Position numbers and translations under genes: made by a program. A DNA stretch of 64,000 nucleotides, from positions 2,480,001 through 2,544,000 of the forward strand of contig NZ_CP046455.1 of NCBI RefSeq assembly GCF_009734425.1, read 5' to 3'. How positions within the stretch are numbered: the stretch's first letter is position 1; every line of letters begins with the position of its first letter. The notes under the pieces were generated by a model. That model made no database searches and was not told the DNA's origin. It saw only the letters and a list, made by a program, of their open reading frames with translations. This DNA is from Corynebacterium occultum. Lineage in GTDB: Bacteria > Actinomycetota > Actinomycetes > Mycobacteriales > Mycobacteriaceae. Positions 25,923 through 34,045 of the stretch are shown here, piece by piece.

Positions 25923-26471
25923 TTATTGGAGTCGGAGGGAATAAGGCTCGGCGGGCCCGGTCTCCAAATCAATATTGAAGGTGTTCATCACCCTGGAAAC
26001 CATCATGTAGAAACCGATCAACAGAACCAGTTCCACCAGTTGGCTGTTATCCAGCCGAACCTGAACCCTGCTAAACACCTCATCACCGGGTGTGGTCTCC
26101 TTGACTACTGCGTCCGTGAAGTGCAGATAGTCCAGATGTTCCTGGGTGAAGGGGAAACAACTGTCGGGATACTCCCCGATAGCGGCGATCATCTCATCAC
26201 TGAGCCCGACCCGGCGCGCCACCGCGGTGTGCTGTTTGAGTTCATAGGCGGCATCGGAGAGGTACCCGACCCGGAGGATCACCACTTCCCGGATCTCATG
26301 CGGCAGGGAGCTGCCGACGCTGAGTTTTTTACCCAGCTCCAGAACTTCCGGCCCGACGTTTTCAGAGTTGGCGATCATCCGGAAGATGCCCAACTTCTTT
26401 TTGCCACCCATGGCACGGATGATGTGCTCCGGGGCGCTCTCCGGGTCGAAGTAGTCGATCCGTGCCATCAC
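25923..26471 (-). CDS. Carboxymuconolactone decarboxylase (CMD/AhpD) family protein
   Basis: A 182-residue protein of the CMD fold. The core EIREVVILRVGYLSDAAYELKQHTAVARRVGLSDEMIAAIGEYPDSCF matches the family. The CxxC pair of AhpD peroxidase reductants is missing, so it resembles the decarboxylase/unknown branch rather than AhpD. It overlaps the VOC gene by four bases (ATGA) and is the last gene of the monooxygenase operon. In such loci CMD proteins may act on ring-fission products, but its step is not assigned. Confidence 0.75.
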   Translation of the reverse strand: MMARIDYFDPESAPEHIIRAMGGKKKLGIFRMIANSENVGPEVLELGKKLSVGSSLPHEIREVVILRVGYLSDAAYELKQHTAVARRVGLSDEMIAAIGEYPDSCFPFTQEHLDYLHFTDAVVKETTPGDEVFSRVQVRLDNSQLVELVLLIGFYMMVSRVMNTFNIDLETGPAEPYSLRLQ

Positions 26472-27052
26472 GCCAACTGGAAGTTCAGCTTGGGGCGGGC
26501 TGCCTCAATCTTCGCAGCCTGTTCCGCCATCCATTCTGCGCGGGGACGCGCCTTCGGGTCGCTGGCGACGAGCTCTTCGGTCTGCTGGAGGATCTCCTCC
26601 TCGCTGTCATCCAGGTTCAGTGGCTCACCCAGCGGCTGGGAGACGTAGTAGTCAGCATGGGCGTAGATCTCCAACATGTTGCCGTCCGGGTCTTCAATGT
26701 AAATGCTCCAGGCGTTGCCATGGTTTTTGACCACCTGGACCGGGATACCGGTCTCCTTGACATGCACCCAGAAGGCACGCAGCTCACTCAACGAAGGAAT
26801 GACAAAGGAGATCTGGGCGGTGGTGGGCGGAGTACCCGGTTCGCGGCCCTCGATCAGTGCTAGCTGGTGGTGCTCACCGGGGTCTGCGGTGAGGAAGGCC
26901 CCCCGACGCTGAATTCCGGCTTTTCCGGACTTACCCAGGCCGGCATCACTGATGATCATGCCGAACTCACGGGTGTAGAAGTCGATCATGGCATCCAGAT
27001 CCTTGCAGAAGATACCGAGATGGGCGAGCTTGGGGTTGAAGAAAGTGGTCAT
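26468..27052 (-). CDS. VOC-family protein, candidate one-domain extradiol dioxygenase
   Basis: A 194-residue protein with one vicinal-oxygen-chelate module (about 1-135) and a charged helical C-terminal tail. Probable metal ligands are His11 (AHLGIF), His61 or His62 (GEHHQLAL) and Glu128 (DGNMLEIYAH). The stretch from His111 to Glu128 follows the extradiol-dioxygenase signature H-x5-hydrophobic-Y-x2-D-P-x-G-x3-E. No other ring-cleavage gene was found in the window, so this is the best candidate. Glyoxalase or isomerase activity is possible. It starts 27 bases after the MmgE/PrpD gene. Confidence 0.65.
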   Translation of the reverse strand: MTTFFNPKLAHLGIFCKDLDAMIDFYTREFGMIISDAGLGKSGKAGIQRRGAFLTADPGEHHQLALIEGREPGTPPTTAQISFVIPSLSELRAFWVHVKETGIPVQVVKNHGNAWSIYIEDPDGNMLEIYAHADYYVSQPLGEPLNLDDSEEEILQQTEELVASDPKARPRAEWMAEQAAKIEAARPKLNFQLA

Positions 27053-27079
27053 GCTATTACTCCTTGTTGAATTTCAGGT

Positions 27080-28510
27080 TCAATGTGTCTTGTTGGCGGT
27101 CAAAAGGGGTGTGATGATCGCGACATCTCGGATCTGCTCCAGGTTGCGGAGCATGTCCAGGGCTCGGGCGGCATCCTCACGGTTCACCATTCCGGCGAAG
27201 TCCAGGTTGCGCCAGTACTTCTCCACCACCTGTTCCATGGTGACCGGGTCATCGAGCCATCCTGTGGGGTTCTCCCGGTAGGTTTCATACTCGGCTCCGT
27301 CCTTGAGTTTGACCCGCAGATGAACAGACTGGTTCTTACCCAGCGGAAGGGTGGCCTCCAGCCGGACCCGGGTCACCAGGTCCAGAACCTCCGGGTCATA
27401 CACCTGGGGTTGGGTGTAATGCACCAATTCTGGTCTGCCCCGATACAGGGCATTGGCCACACCGTAGGGGATGGTGAAGAGGAACTTCGGTTGTTCATCC
27501 TCGACGGTGGCAACCTGGTTGAGGAAGTGGTCCAGGCGATTCGGGGGTACCCCGATGACCACCTCGGCGACATCTGCACCATTGAAGTCATGTTCCTCCC
27601 GCAGGAACAGTGCTGCTTCGATCGGATTATGGTTGCCGTAGCAGGAGGGGTGCATCTTGTGCTGCCCCTTCACGTAGTACACCTCCCCCAGATCAGCGAG
27701 CATGTTCTCCGGGTGGGGATCCTTGCAGTAGAGGTGGAAGAAACCGAGACGACTTTCCAGTGCATCATCAACACCCTTGAAGCCGTTCAGGGACATCTGG
27801 CAGCTGATGACACCGTTGTAGGCGGCCTGCGCGCCAGGCAGTTTGAAGGAGTGTGCCCCATCCCAGATGCCCTGGTAGGAACCAGCCATGAGGTTGAGGG
27901 CAATGCCGAAGGCGTTGCGTAGCTGTTCGTGGCTCAGCCCCATGAGTCGGCCGACGACCGCGGTGGCTCCGAAGGTGTTGGAGGTGCCGCAGACCTCAAA
28001 ATCGGCATCAAAGTTGAAGGTGTTCGACACCGAGATCCGGGCGGCCACATCCCCACCCAGAATTACCGCAGCCAGGAGTTCTTTACCATCGGCATGGGTG
28101 TACTCGCCGACATTGAGGGCGGTGGGTTCGGTGGTGCTGGCAACGTGGCCGACCATCTTTCCACGGTTGATGCCCTCGGGTTCCGGACCACAGACCTCAA
28201 AGTCGAAGGAGCGGGTCTGCAGAGAGTTGATCATCGCAGCCTGTGCCAGGGGAAGTTTTAATCCGGAACCGAGCACCGTTGCCTGGGGTGCCCCACCCCA
28301 TTCCTGGAACAGGGAGGTGAGGGCATCGTTCTGGGCGACCCCGGAACCGGAGACCGTGCACCCCAGGGCGTCCACGAGGCGCATCTTCGCCGCTTCAATG
28401 GTTTCTTCACTGAATGCCTCAAAAGGAGTATCCAGCACATGGTTGACCAGCTGGTCAATGATGGTGGTAGTGGTGTCCCTCTTGGCATCGGTGGTGGTCG
28501 GTGCGCTCAC
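27080..28510 (-). CDS. MmgE/PrpD family protein
   Basis: A 476-residue protein of the MmgE/PrpD (2-methylcitrate dehydratase-like) family: RLVDALGCTVSGSG near the N-terminus, then HADGKELLAAVILGGDVAARIS, GTSNTFGATAVVGRLMGLS, KMHPSCYGNHNPIEAALFL and a C-terminal lid. The family includes methylcitrate dehydratase, cis-aconitate decarboxylase and epimerases, so a dehydration, decarboxylation or isomerisation of a polycarboxylate is plausible. No prpB or prpC is nearby, so propionate metabolism is unlikely. It overlaps the reductase gene by four bases. Confidence 0.8.
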   Translation of the reverse strand: MSAPTTTDAKRDTTTTIIDQLVNHVLDTPFEAFSEETIEAAKMRLVDALGCTVSGSGVAQNDALTSLFQEWGGAPQATVLGSGLKLPLAQAAMINSLQTRSFDFEVCGPEPEGINRGKMVGHVASTTEPTALNVGEYTHADGKELLAAVILGGDVAARISVSNTFNFDADFEVCGTSNTFGATAVVGRLMGLSHEQLRNAFGIALNLMAGSYQGIWDGAHSFKLPGAQAAYNGVISCQMSLNGFKGVDDALESRLGFFHLYCKDPHPENMLADLGEVYYVKGQHKMHPSCYGNHNPIEAALFLREEHDFNGADVAEVVIGVPPNRLDHFLNQVATVEDEQPKFLFTIPYGVANALYRGRPELVHYTQPQVYDPEVLDLVTRVRLEATLPLGKNQSVHLRVKLKDGAEYETYRENPTGWLDDPVTMEQVVEKYWRNLDFAGMVNREDAARALDMLRNLEQIRDVAIITPLLTANKTH

Positions 28511-29505
28511 TTGTTCTCACTTTCAGAATTGAACTCGCGGTTGATCAGGGTGCGCAGCACCCGTTGTGCTGCCGCTAGATCTTCGACAGGGATGTCTCTG
28601 AGTTGCTGGGCATTGAATTCTGCGGCGCTGCGACGTAAGGCAGCTTGGACTTCCAGGCCCGGCGCGGTGATGGCCCACTTTCCTTCTGCCTGTGGGGCGA
28701 CCAGATTCTGGCCAGCCAATTCAATCAGGGCATCTTCGACGGTGTTCTCACCAAGGAACGCCACCCGGCCGAGATCCTCCACGTTGTCCGCCCGAACTGT
28801 CAGTTGGTTGAGGACTCTGCCGGTGGCCACAGTAACTCCGACCTGGTGGCGATGTTCCTGGAAGAGTTGGGACATCTGCTGATTGGCAGCCTTGAGCAGG
28901 GACATGAAGATCGTCTGCTCATTATCCAGATCCAGTCTTGGATCACCCGCTGCTGGTGCTGGTTGGGGTGATTCGAGGAAAGCGGTTGGCACCCCGAACT
29001 GTCCCTGGGAAAAGAGCAGTGGCTTTCCCTCGAAACGGGCGTAGTTGTCTACCCTGCCGATGAGAATGTGATGATCACCGGCATCAATGACCTCATGGGT
29101 CTCGCATTCCAGATGGGCGATGGAACCGGGGAACAGGGGTGCCCCGAATTTTCCGGGAATCCACTCCACCTGGGAGAACTGTTCATCACGGGGTCGACCG
29201 AAGATCTCGGATACCGTGTTCTGGTTCTCAGCGAGGATATTGATGCTGAAATGACCGGATTCCAGGAAAGCTGCCAAACTACCGGATTCCTTGCGGATGG
29301 ACCAGAGCACCAGGGGCGGATCCAGGGAGACCGCGGTGAAGGAGTTTGCGGTCATTCCGGTCAGTTTCTCACCGGTGTTGGTGGTGATCACCGTGATGCC
29401 GGTGGCAAATTGTCCGAGAGTTCTACGGAAAGCCCGGACATCATCGGATGGAGCGCCGTTTTCAATCGGCTGAAGTGTCAATGTCTGTGGGTGGGAAATT
29501 ACCAT
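28507..29505 (-). CDS. Flavin reductase with C-terminal MarR-like domain (HPA hydroxylase C1 type)
   Basis: A 332-residue two-domain protein. Residues about 24-185 are a flavin-reductase-like domain (FRRTLGQFATGITVITT, GMTANSFTAVSLDPPLVLWSI, GDHHILIGRV). Residues about 195-320 are helical and resemble a MarR winged helix. This architecture matches the C1 reductase of Acinetobacter 4-hydroxyphenylacetate 3-hydroxylase, whose C-terminal domain is known to inhibit the reductase until the phenolic substrate binds. It supplies reduced flavin to the oxygenase gene just upstream. A similar substrate-gated control here is inferred. Confidence 0.85.
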   Translation of the reverse strand: MVISHPQTLTLQPIENGAPSDDVRAFRRTLGQFATGITVITTNTGEKLTGMTANSFTAVSLDPPLVLWSIRKESGSLAAFLESGHFSINILAENQNTVSEIFGRPRDEQFSQVEWIPGKFGAPLFPGSIAHLECETHEVIDAGDHHILIGRVDNYARFEGKPLLFSQGQFGVPTAFLESPQPAPAAGDPRLDLDNEQTIFMSLLKAANQQMSQLFQEHRHQVGVTVATGRVLNQLTVRADNVEDLGRVAFLGENTVEDALIELAGQNLVAPQAEGKWAITAPGLEVQAALRRSAAEFNAQQLRDIPVEDLAAAQRVLRTLINREFNSESENK

Positions 29506-29608
29506 GGGAACTCCTTTCAGGGTGGAGGGAAGAAGCGGAATGTCATGGAGGGTGACTGATTAACATGGGCAGATTGGCGGGGAAGGTGCCTGATTTTCGG
29601 CTGCGCCC

Positions 29609-30868
29609 CTACTTGTAGAAGGCCAGGGTGCCGAAATCGGAGAAAGGGGCCGGTTCCAGGCCGAAGATGGCCTTGACATACTGGCCAGCAGCCAGTTCCT
29701 TGCCGGCAGAACCATGGTTACGCGCAGCCATGAGATCACGCAGTTTCTGCTGCAGGGGGTTGAAGCTGGCGGAGGCGGCTGCGCCGGCGATCGGCCAGAG
29801 GTGGGTGAGGGATTCGAAGCTGATGGCGATCGCCTCAGCGGTCTCATAGCGCAGGCGCATCCGGTCGATGCTCGGGACTTCTTTGCCTTCACAGGCGATA
29901 TCGAAGAACTCACGCCAGGTGTTCAGCTGACGCTGCTTGACGGTGCGTACTCCACTGAGTGATTCCGCGACCTTCAGATGCAGGAAGGGATTCTGGGCGG
30001 CAGGGGCGCCGGTTCCCTGGCGGGTCAGTCGTACCCTGGACTGCTCGATGAAGATGTTGATTCCGTCCAGAGCGGTACCGATGGCGGTGTTCACCGGGGT
30101 GGAGTTGAACAGGGACAGCCAGGACATCCAGTAGAGCGGCCGGTTATTGACCTCCCATCCCAGGTTCTGATCATTGTAGGTATCAATCAGATGGTGGGTG
30201 CGGTAGCGCGGCACGAAGACATCCGTGAGTGTGACGGCCTTGCTACCGGTGCCCTTGAGGCCCTGCACATCCCAGCTGTTGTGGTCAATGATGACGTCCT
30301 CGATCGGCACTACGAAGTTACGATCCCGACCTCCCAGAATCACCCAGCTCGCATGATCCACACCGCTGGAGAATGTCCAGGTGCCATTGAGTCGGTAACC
30401 GCCCTCAACCTCCTCCCACTTGCCGATCGGAGCGTAGGAGCTTGAGGCACGGGTGTCCGGTCCATCAACCCAGAATTCATCCTGCATCCGCTTGTCCATC
30501 AGGGCGATCTCATAAGCGTGGATATTGAGCTGCCCGGCGATCCAGGCTGCTGAGCTGTCAGCCTCAGCGATGCGCATGACCCCCTCGTAGAAAGCAGCCG
30601 GAGCCATTTCCAGTCCGCCGTACTGCAGTGGAGTGAAGGAGCGGAAGAGGCCGGTGCTGATCATCGCCTCTACGGTGGAGTCAGCAACCTTGCCGTCCTC
30701 CTCAGAATGGTGGGCGTTCTCCCGGACCAGCTCGAGGATGCCGTCGATTGCAGCCAGGTACTTCTCACCTTCAGCCAGAGCACGGACACGGTAGTCACTC
30801 CAGTCATCAGCACGAGGTGCCAGGTACTCCTCGGCGGATCTCGGCTGATCGGTGTAGATGGTTTTCAT
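29609..30868 (-). CDS. Flavin-dependent monooxygenase, acyl-CoA-dehydrogenase fold (HpaH-C2/HsaA type)
   Basis: A 419-residue group D flavin monooxygenase. Diagnostic segments shared with HsaA and with the C2 oxygenase are SSSYAPIGKWEEVEGGYRLNGTWTFSSGVDHASW, followed by LKGTGSKAVTLTDVFVPRYR. These enzymes take reduced flavin from a partner reductase and ortho-hydroxylate a phenol. The reductase gene lies 103 bases downstream. The natural substrate could be 4-hydroxyphenylacetate, a steroid-derived phenol or another phenolic. It is the first gene of oxygenase - reductase - PrpD - VOC - CMD. Confidence 0.87.
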   Translation of the reverse strand: MKTIYTDQPRSAEEYLAPRADDWSDYRVRALAEGEKYLAAIDGILELVRENAHHSEEDGKVADSTVEAMISTGLFRSFTPLQYGGLEMAPAAFYEGVMRIAEADSSAAWIAGQLNIHAYEIALMDKRMQDEFWVDGPDTRASSSYAPIGKWEEVEGGYRLNGTWTFSSGVDHASWVILGGRDRNFVVPIEDVIIDHNSWDVQGLKGTGSKAVTLTDVFVPRYRTHHLIDTYNDQNLGWEVNNRPLYWMSWLSLFNSTPVNTAIGTALDGINIFIEQSRVRLTRQGTGAPAAQNPFLHLKVAESLSGVRTVKQRQLNTWREFFDIACEGKEVPSIDRMRLRYETAEAIAISFESLTHLWPIAGAAASASFNPLQQKLRDLMAARNHGSAGKELAAGQYVKAIFGLEPAPFSDFGTLAFYK

Positions 30869-31325
30869 GAGGTTCTCCCATTCCAGATGTTTTCGTTACC
30901 TGGATCATATGGAACAGCATTTAGTGACGCGACATCCGATTCCACCATGCGGCAAAGAAGCTTTTCCACATCCTAAAATCCCAGCTCAGGGACACAATGA
31001 GGCTCTTAGCGTGGTTTCCACACAACCGGCTCCCTCCGCACGCGAGCCCCATCAACACCCTTTCCGCCCCGATGGGACAGATCCCCCACGCTCCCGCCAA
31101 GTCACGCCCCAGCCGAAATGTCGAGCACCCCCGGGGTCAGCGAGGGGCGCCGGGACGGCCCCTGAGGTGATTCCCGGGGAGGTGCGAGGGAAATCTTCCG
31201 GTTCCTTCCAGATGCCGGAAATTTCACTGGTCGCCACTTCTCGGCAGATCTAGCGTCCTAGCTAACAACTTCCCCTCATCCAGTGGTGCATCACACCGCC
31301 TGGGCGCTTGAACAAGGAAAGACAG
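30869..31325. promoter_or_regulatory. Divergent promoter region between hydroxylase operon and Baeyer-Villiger operon
   Basis: A 457-base gap with no credible gene. The end nearest the hydroxylase gene is AT-richer (30900-30990) and probably holds its promoter. The middle (31020-31190) is very GC-rich. An AGCTTTTCCACAT stretch near 30961 resembles AGCTTTCCACAT near 20642 before the importer operon, a possible shared regulatory element. A GTGGTTTCCAC palindrome lies near 31010. Confidence 0.35.
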
Positions 31326-32477
31326 ATGACCATAAGCACGCAGACACGACTCATCCAGGGTGCGGTTCTTGAGCGCTCCGGTGCAGAACTCCCCTATTCC
31401 CAGTCTCAGCCCCTCCGGGTCTCGCACCTAGAGCTGGATCCTCCCGAAGCCGGGGAACTGTTGATCCGGATAACTGCCGCCGGCATCTGCCATTCTGATC
31501 TCTCGGTGGTCAATAATGACCGTCCCCGTCCCCTCCCGATGTTGCTGGGCCATGAGGCCGCCGGTGTGGTGGAGGAACTCGGTGAAGGTGTCACCGATCT
31601 GGCGGTCGGTGACACCGTGGTCATGACCTTCCTACCGCGTTGCGGGGACTGCAAAGGCTGCAACTCCAACGGCAAGATCCCCTGCAGGAATGGTTCTGCT
31701 TCCAATGAGGCTGGCACCTTACTCGGTGGCGGACGTCGCCTCCGTAGAGAAGGCGAGGAGATCAAGCACCATATCGGGGTATCCGGCTTCGCCACCCATG
31801 CTGTGGTCTCCCGTAAATCCGTGGTCCCGATCGGGGCAGATATTCCCCCCGAGATCGCCGCCATCTTCGGCTGCGCCATTCTCACTGGCGGTGGCGCTGT
31901 ACTCAACGTGGCTAAGCCAGGTCCCGAGGACCGCATTGCCGTGGTCGGCCTGGGCGGTGTCGGGATGGCAGCTGTCATCACTGCCGCGGCCCTGGGCGTC
32001 AAAGAGATCATCGGCATCGACCTGCAGACCGATAAGCAGCAGCAGGCGTTGGCTCTGGGTGCCACCAGCGCCATGACTCCCGCGGAGGCGGTGACCGCCG
32101 GGCTGAAGGTGACGGCCGCGATTGAAGCAGCTGGCCATCCCAAGGCCTTGGAAACCGCTTGGGCGATTACCGAACCCGGGGGCATCACCTGCACCGTGGG
32201 ACTGCCCGCACCGGGGCAGAAAATCGAGATCGATCCACTGGAGATCACCTCCCAGGCCCGCCACCTGGTGGGCAGCTACCTCGGGTCTGCGGTGCCGAGC
32301 GTGGACATCCCGATCTATGAGCAACTATGGCGGGAAGGCAAGCTCAACGCCGAGGGGCTGATCTCCTCCCGGATCCGTCTCGAGGACATCAATGAAGCCA
32401 TGGACCAGCTGCAACAGGGCAATGTCCTCCGCCAGATCATCATGTTCGGGGATACCCCGCTCCCACCGCATAACTAG
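31326..32477 (+). CDS. Zinc-dependent alcohol dehydrogenase (MDR family)
   Basis: A 383-residue medium-chain dehydrogenase. Catalytic zinc ligands are Cys55 (GICHSD) and His76-Glu77 (LGHEAAG); structural-zinc cysteines are at 106, 109, 112 and 120 (CGDCKGC...C). The Rossmann motif is VVGLGGVGMAAVI. The class III-like spacing suggests an NAD-dependent alcohol dehydrogenase. The ATG at 31326 follows AAGGAAAGACAG; an upstream TTG is less likely. First gene of a cassette with a Baeyer-Villiger monooxygenase and esterase, so it probably oxidises a secondary alcohol to the ketone substrate. Confidence 0.88.
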   Translation: MTISTQTRLIQGAVLERSGAELPYSQSQPLRVSHLELDPPEAGELLIRITAAGICHSDLSVVNNDRPRPLPMLLGHEAAGVVEELGEGVTDLAVGDTVVMTFLPRCGDCKGCNSNGKIPCRNGSASNEAGTLLGGGRRLRREGEEIKHHIGVSGFATHAVVSRKSVVPIGADIPPEIAAIFGCAILTGGGAVLNVAKPGPEDRIAVVGLGGVGMAAVITAAALGVKEIIGIDLQTDKQQQALALGATSAMTPAEAVTAGLKVTAAIEAAGHPKALETAWAITEPGGITCTVGLPAPGQKIEIDPLEITSQARHLVGSYLGSAVPSVDIPIYEQLWREGKLNAEGLISSRIRLEDINEAMDQLQQGNVLRQIIMFGDTPLPPHN

Positions 32478-32560
32478 CCAACATCGTTAAGCCGCGTAGC
32501 ACTGATCCCGCGCTGCCGGCCCCACAACTCCACACCCACAATTTTAAGGACACACTTCTC

Positions 32561-34036
32561 ATGAACAACCAGCACATCTACGATTCCATCATCATCGGAG
32601 CCGGTTTCGGTGGCCTCGGACAGGGTGCCCAGTTCGTTCAGGACGGCATCGACAACTTTCTGATCCTGGAGAAGGAGGACACCCTGGGTGGTGTGTGGCG
32701 TGATAACAATTACCCCGGTGCCGCCTGCGACACCCAGGCGGTCATCTACTGCTACAGCTACCATCTCCACCTCGATGTCTCCCGCATGTACGCTGGCCGC
32801 GATGAGCTGCTGCGCTACCTGACCTCCCTCGCCGATAAGTTCGGGCTGCACCAGCACCTACGCACCAACTCTCTGGTCACCGAGACCACCTGGGATGAGG
32901 ACTCGAAGCTCTGGGAGATCACCACCGCCACCGGTGAGATCTACCTCAGCCGCTCCTGGGTGCCAGCCTGGGGCCAGCTGGGCATTCCGAATATCCCGGA
33001 CCTCCCGGGTCTGGAAGCCTTCGAAGGAGAGACCTTCCACTCTGTTGAGTGGCGCCATGACCTCGAGCTGAGGGGCAAAAAGGTCGCCTCCATCGGTGCT
33101 GCGGCCACCGCCGTGCAGTACGTTCCAGAGGTGGCGAAGGTCGCCTCCCAGCTGAGTGTGTTCCAACGTTCCGCAAACTACATCATGCCGCGTTCCCAGC
33201 AGATCTTCAGTGATGAACAGATCACCGAGTTCCAGCAGAATCCGGATACCTACCGCAAGGTGCGTAAGGCGATCCACCAGGAACGTGAAGCCGGTTTTGA
33301 ACGCACCCGCAAACAGACCGATGCTGCGGCTGAAGGGATGCGCCTGGCGCGGGAGCACATGGAGAGCGTGATCACCGATCCGAAGCTGCGAGAGCAGTTC
33401 ACCCCGGACTATGACTTCGGCTGCAAGCGCATCCTGCGTTCCGATGACTTCTACCCCACCTTCAACCACGAGAATGTCTCCCTGGTCACCGAGGGCATCC
33501 AGCGGGTCACCCCGAAGGGCATCGTCACGGCCGACGGCGTGGAGCATGAGGTGGACATCATCATCTTCGGCACCGGATTCAAATCCCACGCCTTCCAGGG
33601 CGATATGCAGGTCATCGGCCGCGAGGGCCGGGACCTGTCCGATCGCTGGGGGAATGCGCCGGAGGCTTTCCTGGGCATGTGTGTCGACGGCTACCCGAAC
33701 ATGTTCATCATCTACGGCCCCAACACCAACCTCAACCACCACTCCATCGTGGCCATGATCGAGGCCCAGAACCGGTATGTCAGCCAGGCGGTTGCCCTCC
33801 TCAAGGAGGATGCCGAGCTGGTGCTCGATGTCACTCCCGACACCCTGAACGAGTTCAACGCCCATGTCCAGGAAGAGCTGGATAACTCCGCCTTCTCTGC
33901 GGACTGTTCCTCCTGGTACAAGAACGCGGACGGCAAGGTCATCAACAACTGGTCCGGAACCGTCAAGGAGTACCACGATCTGACCCGTGCTCTGGATCTG
34001 GTGGACTACGGTATCGCTGCTCCCGTCAAGGTCTAA
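32561..34036 (+). CDS. Baeyer-Villiger-type flavin monooxygenase
   Basis: A 491-residue FAD/NADPH monooxygenase. The FAD Rossmann motif is GAGFGG (13-18), LGGVW...NYPGAACD matches the FAD-contact motif, and the Baeyer-Villiger fingerprint FxGxxxHxxxW is present at 154-164 (FEGETFHSVEW). The second Rossmann motif reads GAAATA instead of GxGxxG/A, and the usual late ATG motif reads AWG, so cofactor binding may be unusual. It inserts oxygen next to a carbonyl, turning a ketone into an ester or lactone. It is followed ten bases later by an esterase. Confidence 0.87.
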   Translation: MNNQHIYDSIIIGAGFGGLGQGAQFVQDGIDNFLILEKEDTLGGVWRDNNYPGAACDTQAVIYCYSYHLHLDVSRMYAGRDELLRYLTSLADKFGLHQHLRTNSLVTETTWDEDSKLWEITTATGEIYLSRSWVPAWGQLGIPNIPDLPGLEAFEGETFHSVEWRHDLELRGKKVASIGAAATAVQYVPEVAKVASQLSVFQRSANYIMPRSQQIFSDEQITEFQQNPDTYRKVRKAIHQEREAGFERTRKQTDAAAEGMRLAREHMESVITDPKLREQFTPDYDFGCKRILRSDDFYPTFNHENVSLVTEGIQRVTPKGIVTADGVEHEVDIIIFGTGFKSHAFQGDMQVIGREGRDLSDRWGNAPEAFLGMCVDGYPNMFIIYGPNTNLNHHSIVAMIEAQNRYVSQAVALLKEDAELVLDVTPDTLNEFNAHVQEELDNSAFSADCSSWYKNADGKVINNWSGTVKEYHDLTRALDLVDYGIAAPVKV

Positions 34037-34045
34037 GGACCTCTC

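Noticed and set aside
30869..31325. Possible tRNA or integration site at the island's internal divergent gap
   Set aside because: No cloverleaf or CCA end and no direct repeats at either island edge (15.3 or 35.1 kb).
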